Source of the DNA: Balaenoptera acutorostrata
Lineage: Eukaryota > Chordata > Mammalia > Artiodactyla > Balaenopteridae
NCBI RefSeq assembly: GCF_949987535.1
Contig: NW_026646029.1
Coordinates: 930,001-994,000, forward strand
DNA: 64,000 nt
Direction of reading: 5' to 3'
In this document: positions 1-12,319 of the stretch, in pieces
Layout: every line of letters starts with the position of its first letter
Numbering within the stretch: the stretch's first letter is position 1
Program-made: the position numbers and the translations under genes
Notes under the pieces: generated by a model
Told to the model about the DNA's origin: nothing
The model's database searches: none
The model's input: the letters and a program-made list of their open reading frames with translations, nothing else

Positions 1-1759
1 TCACAGCCCCTGAACGAATTGTGTAAGAATTTCTCTCTGTTTCACTGTCTTTGTTTGCCGGGTTTTGAAAAGTCATTTATTTTTATAATGGGGTTTAGCT
101 GCTTTTCACGGCTGTGTTTATGCCGCTTTACACCCCCTTGACTCACTTACAGAGAGATATCAATACATAGGTTTGAAGATTCTTACTAGTCAGATATATT
201 CTTGTGTGGTGAATAGGGGGTGTTGAGTCCAGTTCACTGAGCAAGGAGTAGGTCTTGTCTATTACATATTGGGTTTATGGAACGGTATCTGAGCTAATTT
301 GAAACCCTTGTTTTATGCATCACCCCACCTCACCTTTCCCGTTCAGCAGCCATAGTGTGTTTTCTAAACGTGTGACTCTCTTCTGTTTTGTCATTCAGGT
401 CAAGTGTAGCGGTTTTTACATTCCTTCTATAAGTGATATCTTATGATAAGTGTCTTTTTCTGTGTGACTTATTTCACTTAGAATCGTCGTACCTAAATCC
501 ACTCATCGTGCTGCTACTAGCCTTATGACGTTGATTTCATGGCTGAGTGATATTCCATTGTACATGAGGACCACAACTTCTTTATCCATTTTTCTCTTTC
601 CTAGGATATTTAAGGTGTAATGAAGTGGGGGTTCTTGTCAACAGAGCAGCCCTAAACTTTGGGGTGCCTGTGTCTTGCTGATTTTTAGTTTTCCCAATTT
701 ACACGCCCATGCGTGGAAGTGCCGTACGCTGTCTAAGCTGTGTTTTTAGATGTTTCAGGACACACCGTACACTTCTCCAGGGTGGCTGTTGGCAATTTAC
801 ATCCCGCCCATCATCGTAGCAAGGCTCCCATTTCTCCATGGCCGGTCCTGCATTTCTGGTTTGGACACTTTTTTCTGCATGGCCCTTTTGCCCGCTGGGA
901 AGCGAGACTTCTTTGGAGCGCTGATTTGCCTTTCCAGGTTGCTTGGTTGGCCAAAAAGGGCGTATGCATTTTTTCCTGAATATATTCAGGAAAAAACGCA
1001 TACGCCCTTTTTGGCCAAGGGCATCATTGTCCACGTTTTGCCGCTTTTCATGTGCTTTCAAGGCGATTCGAATCTACCTCCTGAAATCTGTTTCCTGCAA
1101 TTCTGCCTTGCTTTCAAATCCTCTTCGTTGCCTTCCCTCAATATATTTGTGGACGAGAGTTATCATTTATAACTCTGCAGGTCTGTGAATTGCAGTGCCC
1201 CTGAGCTCCATTTTTCAAGTCGCTTTTTTGGGAGCTGGCGGCAAAAGCGCAGGATTGATTCAGGCCCTGTTCTGGTTCCAGAGGGCAGGCTAAGCCTGTG
1301 GTTAATTCTTCTTCCTGATGGGAAAATAGAGTGACCTGTGCCTGTCCCAACACCTAGAGCTAGTCTCTCATTGGTTCCCCCTCTTCCCGTTCATCCTCAG
1401 GACAAATTGCAACATGTAAGGAACAGGAGCTTAAAGGTGCTGATTCTCCAAGGAGGGAGATGGCTAGTAAAGCAGCTTGAATGGCGAACCCGAGCACAAG
1501 GAGATGAGAAATGAGGTGCGTTTTAGAAACCTTTCCCGATCACACGGTGTACCATCTTCTGGGTTTCTCATGCATGTTTTCGACGTAGGAAGATGCCCTT
1601 GAACCTGGAGATTTGGGACCCATGGGATGGGTACCATGCAGTATTACTTTCAAGGGTCTGCGTTGGCTCACCCAACCTCACCAAACCTCTCAGCCCCAAG
1701 AGTGTCCACCCTTATGTCTCAATCAGCTGTGGGTCTAGATATGGTCAATCCAGGTTGCA
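1..1759. repeat. Satellite unit 1 (1,759 bp)
   Basis: One T is missing in the T run near 735. The palindrome is at 947-1018 with one left-arm mismatch (GCATTT instead of GCGTTT). The 5' part (CTCTCTGTTT, TGTGTGGTG) resembles unit 28; the 3' part is like unit 2. Private variant near 57: 'gtttgccggg'. Confidence 0.9.
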
Positions 1760-3519
1760 TCACAGCCCCTGAACGAATTGTGTAAGAATTTCTCTCTCTT
1801 TCACTGTCTTTGTTTCACGGGTTTTGAAAAGTCATTTATTTTTATAATGGGGTTTAGCTGCTTTTCTCGGCTGTGTTTATGCCGCTTTACACCCCCTTGA
1901 CTCACTTACAGAGAGATATCAATACATAGGTTTGAAGATTCTTTCTAGTCAGATATATTCTTGTGTGGTGAATAGGGGGTGTTGAGTCCAGTTCACTGAG
2001 CAAGGAGTAGGTCTTGTCTATTACATATTGGGTTTATGGAACGGTATCTGAGCTAATTTGAAACCCTTGTTTTATGCATCACCCCACCTCACCTTTCCCG
2101 TTCAGCAGCCATAGTGTGTTTTCTAAACGTGTGACTCTCTTCTGTTTTGTCATTCAGGTCAAGTGTAGCGGTTGTTACATTCCCTCTATAAGTGATATCT
2201 TATGATAAGTGTCTTTTTCTGTGTGACTTATTTCACTTAGAATCGTCGTACCTAAATCCACTCATCGTGCTGCTACTAGCCTTATGACGTTGATTTCATG
2301 GCTGAGTGATATTCCATTGTACATGAGGACCACAACTTCTTTATCCATTTTTCTCTTTCCTAGGATATTTAAGGTGTAATGAAGTGGGGGTTCTTGTCAA
2401 CAGAGCAGCCCTAAACTTTGGGGTGCCTGTGTCTTGCTGATTTTTAGTTTTCCCAATTTACACGCCCATGCGTGGAAGTGCCGTATGCTGTCTAAGCTGT
2501 GTTTTTTAGATGTTTCAGGACACACCGTACACTTCTCCAGGGTGGCTGTTGGCAATTTACATCCCGCCCATCATCGTAGCAAGGCTCCCATTTCTCCATG
2601 GCCGGTCCTGCATTTCTGGTTTGGACACTTTTTTCTGCATGGCCCTTTTGCCCGCTGGGAAGCGAGACTTCTTTGGAGCGCTGATTTGCCTTTCCAGGTT
2701 GCTTGGTTGGCCAAAAAGGGCGTATGCATTTTTTCCTGAATATATTCAGGAAAAAACGCATACGCCCTTTTTGGCCAAGGGCATCATTGTCCACGTTTTG
2801 CCGCTTTTCATGTGCTTTCAAGGCGATTCGAATCTACCTCCTGAAATCTGTTTCCTGCAATTCTGCCTTGCTTTCAAATCCTCTTCGTTGCCTTCCCTCA
2901 ATATATTTGTGGACGAGAGTTATCATTTATAACTCTGCAGGTCTGTGAATTGCAGTGCCCCTGAGCTCCATTTTTCAAGTCGCTTTTTTGGGAGCTGGCG
3001 GCAAAAGCGCAGGATTGATTCAGGCCCTGTTCTGGTTCCAGAGGGCAGGCTAAGCCTGTGGTTAATTCTTCTTCCTGATGGGAAAATAGAGTGACCTGTG
3101 CCTGTCCCAACACCTAGAGCTAGTCTCTCATTGGTTCCCCCTCTTCCCGTTCATCCTCAGGACAAATTGCAACATGTAAGGAACAGGAGCTTAAAGGTGC
3201 TGATTCTCCAAGGAGGGAGATGGCTAGTAAAGCAGCTTGAATGGCGAACCCGAGCACAAGGAGATGAGAAATGAGGTGCGTTTTAGAAACCTTTCCCGAT
3301 CACACGGTGTACCATCTTCTGGGTTTCTCATGCATGTTTTCGACGTAGGAAGATGCCCTTGAACCTGGAGATTTGGGACCCATGGGATGGGTACCATGCA
3401 GTATTACTTTCAAGGGTCTGCGTTGGCTCACCCAACCTCACCAAACCTCTCAGCCCCAAGAGTGTCCACCCTTATGTCTCAATCAGCTGTGGGTCTAGAT
3501 ATGGTCAATCCAGGTTGCA
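1760..3519. repeat. Satellite unit 2 (1,760 bp)
   Basis: The palindrome is at 2707-2778 with the GCATTT left arm. The 3' half shares 'gtctgtgaattgc' and 'gctggcggc' only with unit 1; the 5' half matches unit 3, which marks a one-unit duplication. Confidence 0.9.
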
Positions 3520-5279
3520 TCACAGCCCCTGAACGAATTGTGTAAGAATTTCTCTCTCTTTCACTGTCTTTGTTTCACGGGTTTTGAAAAGTCATTTATT
3601 TTTATAATGGGGTTTAGCTGCTTTTCTCGGCTGTGTTTATGCCGCTTTACACCCCCTTGACTCACTTACAGAGAGATATCAATACATAGGTTTGAAGATT
3701 CTTTCTAGTCAGATATATTCTTGTGTGGTGAATAGGGGGTGTTGAGTCCAGTTCACTGAGCAAGGAGTAGGTCTTGTCTATTACATATTGGGTTTATGGA
3801 ACGGTATCTGAGCTAATTTGAAACCCTTGTTTTATGCATCACCCCACCTCACCTTTCCCGTTCAGCAGCCATAGTGTGTTTTCTAAACGTGTGACTCTCT
3901 TCTGTTTTGTCATTCAGGTCAAGTGTAGCGGTTGTTACATTCCCTCTATAAGTGATATCTTATGATAAGTGTCTTTTTCTGTGTGACTTATTTCACTTAG
4001 AATCGTCGTACCTAAATCCACTCATCGTGCTGCTACTAGCCTTATGACGTTGATTTCATGGCTGAGTGATATTCCATTGTACATGAGGACCACAACTTCT
4101 TTATCCATTTTTCTCTTTCCTAGGATATTTAAGGTGTAATGAAGTGGGGGTTCTTGTCAACAGAGCAGCCCTAAACTTTGGGGTGCCTGTGTCTTGCTGA
4201 TTTTTAGTTTTCCCAATTTACACGCCCATGCGTGGAAGTGCCGTATGCTGTCTAAGCTGTGTTTTTTAGATGTTTCAGGACACACCGTACACTTCTCCAG
4301 GGTGGCTGTTGGCAATTTACATCCCGCCCATCATCGTAGCAAGGCTCCCATTTCTCCATGGCCGGTCCTGCATTTCTGGTTTGGACACTTTTTTCTGCAT
4401 GGCCCTTTTGCCCGCTGGGAAGCGAGACTTCTTTGGAGCGCTGATTTGCCTTTCCAGGTTGCTTGGTTGGCCAAAAAGGGCGTATGCATTTTTTCCTGAA
4501 TATATTCAGGAAAAAACGCATACGCCCTTTTTGGCCAAGGGCATCATTGTCCACGTTTTGCCGCTTTTCATGTGCTTTCAAGGCGATTCGAATCTACCTC
4601 CTGAAATCTGTTTCCTGCAATTCTGCCTTGCTTTCAAATCCTCTTCGTTGCCTTCCCTCAATATATTTGTGGACGAGAGTTATCATTTATAACTCTGCAG
4701 GTTTGTGAATTGCAGTGCCCCTGAGCTCCATTTTTCAAGTCGCTTTTTTGGGAGCTGGCCGCAAAAGCGCAGGATTGATTCAGGCCCTGTTCTGGTTCCA
4801 GAGGGCAGGCTAAGCCTGTGGTTAATTCTTCTTCCTGATGGGAAAATAGAGTGACCTGTGCCTGTCCCAACACCTAGAGCTAGTCTCTCATTGGTTCCCC
4901 CTCTTCCCGTTCATCCTCAGGACAAATTGCAACATGTAAGGAACAGGAGCTTAAAGGTGCTGATTCTCCAAGGAGGGAGATGGCTAGTAAAGCAGCTTGA
5001 ATGGCGAACCCGAGCACAAGGAGATGAGAATTGAGGTGCGTTTTAGAAACCTTTCCCGATCACACGGTGTACCATCTTCTGGGTTTCTCATGCATGTTTT
5101 CGACGTAGGAAGATGCCCTTGAACCTGGAGATTTGGGACCCATGGGATGGGTACCATGCAGTATTACTTTCAAGGGTCTGCGTTGGCTCACCCAACCTCA
5201 CCAAACCTCTCAGCCCCAAGAGTGTCCACCCTTATGTCTCAATCAGCTGTGCGTCTAGATATGGTCAATCCAGGTTGCA
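3520..5279. repeat. Satellite unit 3 (1,760 bp)
   Basis: The palindrome is at 4467-4538 with the GCATTT left arm. The 5' half matches unit 2. Private changes in the 3' part are 'gagaattgagg' and 'gtgcgtctagat'. Confidence 0.9.
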
Positions 5280-7039
5280 TCACAGCCCCTGAACGAATTG
5301 TGTAAGAATTTCTCTCTCTTTCACTGTCTTTGTTTCACGGGTTTTGAAAAGTCATTTATTTTTATAATGGGGTTTAGCTGCTTTTCTCGGCTGTGTTTAT
5401 GCCGCTTTACACCCCCTTGACTCACTTACAGAGAGATATCAATACATAGGTTTGAAGATTCTTTCTAGTCAGATATATTCTTGTGCGGTGAATAGGGGGT
5501 GTTGAGTCCAGTTCACTGAGCAAGGAGTAGGTCTTGTCTATTACATATTGGGTTTATGGAACGGTATCTGAGCTAATTTGAAACCCTTGTTTTATGCATC
5601 ACCCCACCTCACCTTTCCCGTTCAGCAGCCATAGTGTGTTTTCTAAACGTGTGACTCTCTTCTGTTTTGTTATTCAGGTCAAGTGTAGCGGTTTTTACAT
5701 TCCCTCCATAAGTGATATCTTATGATAAGTGTCTTTTTCTGTGTGACTTATTTCACTTAGAATCGTCATACCTAAATCCACTCATCGTGCTGCCTCTAGC
5801 CTTATGACGTTGATTTCATGGCTGAGTGATATTCCATTGTACATGAGGACCACAACTTCTTTATGCATTTTTCTCTTTCCTAGGATATGTAAGGTGTAAT
5901 GAAGTGGGGGTTCTTGTCAGCAGAGCAGCCCTAAACTTTGGGTTGCCTGTGTCTTGCTGATTTTTAGTTTTCCCAATTTATACGCCCATGCATGGAAGTG
6001 CCGTATGCTCTCTAAGCTGTGTGTTTTAGATGTTTCAGGACACACCGTACACTTCTCCAGAGTGGCTGTTGGCAATTTACATCCCGCCCATCAGTGTAGC
6101 AAGGCTCCCATTTCTCCACGGCCGGTCCTGTATTTCTGGTTTGGACACTTTTTTCTGCATGGCCCTTTTGCCCGCTGGGAAGCGAGACTTCTTTGGAGCG
6201 CTGATTTGCCTTTCCAGGTTGCTTGGTTGGCCAAAAAGGGCGTATGCGTTTTTTCCTGAATATATTCAGGAAAAAACGCATACGCCCTTTTTGGAAAAGG
6301 GCATCATTGTCCACGTTTTGCCGCTTTTCATGTGCTTTCAAGGCGATTCGAATCTACCTCCTGAAATCTGTTTCCTGCAATTCTGCCTTGCTTTCAAATC
6401 CTCTTCGTTGCCTTCCCTCAATATATTTGTGGACGAGAGTTATCATTTATAACTCTGCAGGTTTGTGAATTGCAGTGCCCCTGAGCTCCATTTTTCAAGT
6501 CGCTTTTTTGGGAGCTGGCCGCAAAAGCGCAGGATTGATTCAGGCCCTGTTCTGGTTCCAGAGGGCAGGCTAAGCCTGTGGTTAATTCTTCTTCCTGATG
6601 GGAAAATAGAGTGACCTGTGCCTGTCCCAACACCTAGAGCTAGTCTCTCATTGGTTCCCCCTCTTCCCGTTCATCCTCAGGAAAAATTGCAACATGTAAG
6701 GAACAGGAGCTTAAAGGTGCTGATTCTCCAAGGAGGGAGATGGCTAGTAAAGCAGCTGGAATGGCGAACCCGAGCACAAGGAGATGAGAAATGAGGTGCG
6801 TTTTAGAAACCTTTCCCGATCACACGGTGTACCATCTTCTGGGTTTCTCATGCATGTTTTCGACGTAGGAAGATGCCCTTGAACCTGGAGATTTGGGACC
6901 CATGGGATGGGTACCATGCAGTATTACTTTCAAGGGTCTGCGTTGGCTCACCCAACCTCACCAAACCTCTCAGCCCCAAGAGTGTCCACCCTTATGTCTC
7001 AATCAGCTGTGGGTCTAGATATGGTCAATCCAGGTTGCA
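5280..7039. repeat. Satellite unit 4 (1,760 bp)
   Basis: The palindrome is at 6227-6298, right arm ending GGAAAA, so the perfect core is 64 bp (6231-6294). It is close to units 8 and 12 (shared 'tcagtgtagc', 'ttatgcattt', 'ggatatgtaagg', 'gaaaaattgc'). Confidence 0.9.
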
Positions 7040-8799
7040 TCACAGCCCCTGAACGAATTGTGTAAGAATTTCTCTCTCTTTCACTGTCTTTGTTTCACGG
7101 GTTTTGAAAAGTCATTTATTTTTATAATGGGGTTTAGCTGCTTTTCACGGCTGTGTTTATGCCGCTTTACACCCCCTTGACTCACTTACAGAGAGATATC
7201 AATACATAGGTTTGAAGATTCTTTCTAGTCAGATATATTCTTGTGCGGTGAATAGGGGGTGTTGAGTCCAGTTCACTAAGCAAGGAGTAGGTCTTGTCTA
7301 TTACATATTGGGTTTATGGAACGGTATCTGAGCTAATTTGAAACCCTTGTTTTATGCATCACCCCACCTCACCTTTCCCGTTCAGCAGCCATAGTGTGTT
7401 TTCTAAACGTGTGACTCTCTTCTGTTTTGTCATTCAGGTCAAGTGTAGAGGTTGTTACATTCCCTCTATAAGTGATATCTTATGATAAGTGTCTTTTTCT
7501 GTGTGACTTATTTCACTTAGAATCGTCGTACCTAAATCCACTCATCGTGCTGCTACTAGCCTTATGACGTTGATTTCATGGCTGAGTGATATTCCATTGT
7601 ACATGAGGACCACAAATTCTTTATCCATTTTTCTCTTTCCTAGGATATTTAAGGTGTAATGAAGTGGGGGTTCTAGTCAACAGAGCAGCCATAAACTTTG
7701 GGGTGCCTGTGTCTTGCTGATTTTTAGTTTTCCCAATTTATACGCCCATGAGTGGAAGTGCCCTATGCTCTCCAAGCTGTGTTTTTTAGATGTTTCAGGA
7801 CACACCGTACACTTCTCCAGGGTGGCTGTTGGCAATTTACATCGCGCCCATCAGCGTAGCAAGGCTCCCATTTCTCCATGGCCGGTCCTGCATTTCTGGT
7901 TTGGACACTTTTTTCCGCATGGCCCTTTTGCCCGCTGGGAAGCGAGACTTCTTTGGAGCGCTGATTTGCCTTTCCAGGTTGCTTGGTTGGCCAAAAAGGG
8001 CGTATGCGTTTTTTCCTGAATATATTCAGGAAAAAACGCATACGCTCTTTTTGGAAAAGGGCATCATTGTCCACGTTTTGCCGCTTTTCATGTGCTTTCA
8101 AGGCGATTCGAATCTACCTCCTGAAATCTGTTTCCTGCAATTCTGCCTTGCTTTCAAATCCTCTTCGTTGCCTTCCCTCAATATTTTTGTGGACGAGAGT
8201 TATCATTTATAACTCTGCAGGTTTGGGAATTGCAGTGCCCCTGAGCTCCATTTTTCAAGTCGCTTTTTTGGGAGCTGGCCGCAAAAGGGCACTATTGCTT
8301 CAGGCCCTATTCTGGTTCCAGAGGGCAGGCTAAGCCTGTGGTTAATTCTTCTTCCTGATGGATAAATAGAGTGACCTGTGCCTTTCCCAACACCTAGAGC
8401 TAGTCTCTCATTGGTTCCCCCTCTTCCCGTTCATCCTCAGGACAAATTGCAACCTGTACGGAACAGGAGCTTAAAGGTGCTGATTCTCCAAGGAGGGAGA
8501 TGTCTAGTAAAGCGGCTGGAATGGCGAACCCAAGCAAAAGGAAATGAGAAATGAGGTGTGTTTTAGAAACCTTTCCCGATCACATGGTGTACTATCTTCT
8601 GGGTTTCTCATGCATGTTTTCGACGTAGGAAGATGCCCTTGAACCTGGAGATTTGGGACCCATGGGATGGGTACAATGCAGTATTACTTTAAAGTGTGTG
8701 CGTTGGCTCAGCCAACCTCACCAAACCTCTCAGCCCCAAGAGTGTCCACCCTTATGCCTCAATCAGCTGTGGGTCTAGATATGGTCAATCCAGGTTGCA
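7040..8799. repeat. Satellite unit 5 (1,760 bp), diverged 3' half
   Basis: The palindrome is at 7987-8058, right arm GGAAAA plus a C-to-T change (CGCTC). The 5' half belongs with units 9 and 13 (ATCGCGCCC, TTCTAGTCAA). From about 8190 to 8760 it has many private substitutions, for example 'aaaagggcactattgc', 'gatgtctag', 'aaagtgtgtgcg'. Confidence 0.9.
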
Positions 8800-10559
8800 T
8801 CACAGCCCCTGAACGAATTGTGTAAGAATTTCTCTCTCTTTCACTGTCTTTGGTTCACGGGTTTTGAAAAGTCATTTATTTTTATAATGGGGTTTAGCTG
8901 CTTTTCACGGCTGTGTTTATGCTGCTTTACACCCCCTTGACTCACTTACAGAGAGATATCAATACATAGGTTTGAAGATTCTTACTAGTCAGATATATTC
9001 ATGTGCGGTGAATAGGGGGTGTTGAGTCCAGTTCACTGAGCAAGGAGTAGGTCTTGTCTATTACATATTGGGTTTATGGAACGGTATCTGAGCTAATTTG
9101 AAACCCTTGTTTTATGCATCACCCCACCTCAGCTTTCCCGTTCAGCAGCCATAGTGTGTTTTCTAAACGTGTGACTCTCTTCTGTTTTGTCATTCAGGTC
9201 AAGTGTAGCGGTTTTTACTTTCCCTCCATAAGTGATATCTTATGATAAGTGTCTTTTTCTGTGTGACTTATTTCACTTAGAATCGTCGTACCTAAATCCA
9301 CTCATCGTGCTGCCTTTAGCCTTATGACGTTGATTTCATGGCTGAGTGATATTCCATTGTACATGAGGACCACAACTTCTTTATCCATTTTTCTCTTTCC
9401 TAGGATATTTAAGGTGTAATGAAGAGGGGGTTCTTGTCAAAAGAGCAGCCCGAAACGTTGGGGTGCCTGTGTCTTGCTGATTTTTAGTTTTCCCAATTTA
9501 TACGCCCATGCGTGGAAGTGCCGTATGCTGTCTAAGCTGTGTGTTTTAGATGTTTCAGGACACACCGTACACTTCTCCAGGGTGGCTGTTGGCAATTTAC
9601 ATCCCGCCCATCATCGTAGCAAGGCTCCCATTTCTCCATGGCCGGTCCTGCATTTCTGGTTTGGACACTTTTTTCTGCATGGCCCTTTTGCCCGCTGGGA
9701 AGCGAGACTTCTTTGGAGCGCTGATTTGCCTTTCCAGGTTGCTTGGTTGGCCAAAAAGGGCGTATGCATTTTTTCCTGAATATATTCAGGAAAAAACGCA
9801 TACGCCCTTTTTGGCCAAGGGCATCATTGTCCACGTTTTGCCGCTTTTCATGTGCTTTCAAGGCGATTCGAATCTACCTCCTGAAATCTGTTTCCTGCAA
9901 TTCTGCCTTGCTTTCAAATCCTCTTCGTTGCCTTCCCTCAATATATTTGTGGACGAGAGTTATCATTTATAACTCTGCAGGTTTGTGAATTGCAGTGCCC
10001 CTGAGCTCCATTTTTCAAGTCGCTTTTTTGGGAGCTGGCCGCAAAAGCGCAGGATTGATTCAGGCCCTGTTCTGGTTCCAGAGGGCAGGCTAAGCCTGTG
10101 GTTAATTCTTCTTCCTGATGGGAAAATAGAGTGACCTGTGCCTGTCCCAACACCTAGAGCTAGTCTCTCATTGGTTCCCCCTCTTCCCGTTCATCCTCAG
10201 GACAAATTGCAACATGTAAGGAACAGGAGCTTAAAGGTGCTGATTCTCCAAGGAGGGAGATGGCTAGTAAAGCAGCTGGAATGGCGAACCCGAGCACAAG
10301 GAGATGAGAAATGAGGTGCGTTTTAGAAACCTTTCCCGATCACACGGTGTACCATCTTCTGGGTTTCTCATGCATGTTTTCGACGTAGGAAGATGCCCTT
10401 GAACCTGGAGATTTGGGACCCATGGGATGGGTACCATGCAGTATTACTTTCAAGGGTCTGCGTTGGCTCACCCAACCTCACCAAACCTCTCAGCCCCAAG
10501 AGTGTCCACCCTTATGTCTCAATCAGCTGTGGGTCTAGATATGGTCAATCCAGGTTGCA
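8800..10559. repeat. Satellite unit 6 (1,760 bp)
   Basis: The palindrome is at 9747-9818 with the GCATTT left arm. It shares 'aagagcagcccgaaacg' and TCATCGTAGC with unit 10, its counterpart one four-unit period away. Confidence 0.9.
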
Positions 10560-12319
10560 TCACAGCCCCTGAACGAATTGTGTAAGAATTTCTCTCTCTT
10601 TCACTGTCTTTGTTTCAGGGGTTTTGAAAAGTCATTTATTTTTATAATGGGGTTTAGCTGCTTTTCTCGGCTGTGTTTATGCCGCTTTACACCCCCTTGA
10701 CTCACTTACAGAGAGATATCAATACATAGGTTTGAAGATTCTTTCTAGTCAGATATATTCTTGTGCGGTGAATAGGGGGTGTTGAGTCCAGTTCACTGAG
10801 CAAGGAGTAGGTCTTGTCTATTACATATTGGGTTTATGGAACGGTATCTGAGCTAATTTGAAACCCTTGTTTTATGCATCACCCCACCTCACCTTTCCCG
10901 TTCAGCAGCCATAGTGTGTTTTCTAAACGTGTGACTCTCTTCTGTTTTGTCATTCAGGTCAAGTGTAGCGGTTGTTACATTCCCTCTATAAGTGATATCT
11001 TATGATAAGTGTCTTTTTCTGTGTGACTTATTTCACTTAGAATCGTCGTACCTAAATCCACTCATCGTGCTGCCTCTAGCCTTATGACGTTGATTTCATG
11101 GCTGAGTGATATTCCATTGTACATGAGGACCACAACTTCTTTATCCATTTTTCTCTTTCCTAGGATATTTAAGGTGTAATGAAGTGGGGGTTCTTGTCAA
11201 CAGAGCAGCCCTATAGTTTGGGGTGCCTGTGTCTTGCTGATTTTTAGTTTTCCCAATTTATACGCCCATGCGTGGAAGTGCCCTATGCTCTCTAAGCTGT
11301 GTTTTTTAGATGTTTCAGGACACACCGTACACTTCTCCAGAGTGGCTGTTGGCAATTTACATCCCGCCCATCAGCGTAGCAAGGCTCCCATTTCTCCATG
11401 GCCGGTCCTGCATTTCTGGTTTGGACACTTTTTTCCGCATGGCCCTTTTGCCCGCTGGGAAGCGAGACTTCTTTGGAGCGCTGATTTGCCTTTCCAGGTT
11501 GCTTGGTTGGCCAAAAAGGGCGTATGCGTTTTTTCCTGAATATATTCAGGAAAAAACGCATACGCCCTTTTTGGCCAAGGGCATCATTGTCCACGTTTTG
11601 CCGCTTTTCATGTGCTTTCAAGGCGATTCGAATCTACCTCCTGAAAACTGTTTCCTGCAATTCGGCCTTGCTTTCAAAGCCTCTTCGTTGCCTTCCCTCA
11701 ATATATTTGTGGACGAGAGTTCTCATTTATAACTCTGCAGGTTTGTGAATTGCAGTGCCCCTGAGCTCCATTTTTCAAGTCGCTTTTTTGGGAGCTGGCC
11801 GCAAAAGCGCAGGATTGCTTCAGGCCCTATTCTGGTTCCAGAGGGCAGGCTAAGCCTGTGGTTAATTCTTCTTCCTCATGGATAAATAGAGTGACCAGTG
11901 CCTGTCCCAACACCTAGAGCTAGTCTCTCATTGGTTCCCCCTCTTCCCGTTCATCCTCAGGACAAATTGCAACCTGTACGGAACAGGAGCTTAAAGGTGC
12001 TGATTCTCCAAGGAGGGAGATGGCTAGTAAAGCGGCTGGAATGGCGAACCCGAGCACAAGGAGATGAGAAATGAGGTGCGTTTTAGAAACCTTTCCCGAT
12101 CACACGGTGTACCATCTTCTGGGTTTCTCATGCATGTTTTCGACGTAGGAAGATGCCCTTGAACCTGGAGATTTGGGACTCATGGGATGGGTACCATGCA
12201 GTATTAATTTAAAGGGTCTGCGTTGGCTCACCCAACCTCACCAAACCTCTCAGCCCCAAGAGTGTCCACCCTTATGTCTCAATCAGCTGTGGGTCTAGAT
12301 ATGGTCAATCCAGGTTGCA
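10560..12319. repeat. Satellite unit 7 (1,760 bp)
   Basis: The perfect 72-bp palindrome is at 11507-11578. It is almost identical to unit 11; by eye the one difference is 'ttcaggg' for 'ttcacgg' near 10617. Markers shared only with unit 11: 'ctatagtttg', 'gcaattcggcc', 'gaccagtgcc', 'attaattt'. Confidence 0.9.

Noticed and set aside
73..82. AATAAA on the minus strand as a working polyadenylation signal
   Set aside because: It is at the expected place for the L1 3' end, but nothing shows a transcription unit; kept only as part of the L1 remnant.
650..660. Telomere-like 'ccctaaac'
   Set aside because: A single occurrence per unit with no tandem TTAGGG; coincidence.
947..1018. Rho-independent terminator or CRISPR-like repeat from the palindrome
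   Set aside because: The context is a eukaryotic satellite. The 1.76-kb spacing and the spacerless 36-bp arms fit neither.
1133..1150. Possible CENP-B box ('cttcgttgccttccct')
   Set aside because: It matches the start (TTCGTTG) but lacks the required A and CGGG of the core on either strand. No other unit position fits.
1195..1240. Possible further L1 similarity ('ctgagctccatttttcaag')
   Set aside because: It resembles an antisense L1 ORF2 stretch near 'cagctccgtttttc', but too short and not collinear enough to call by eye.
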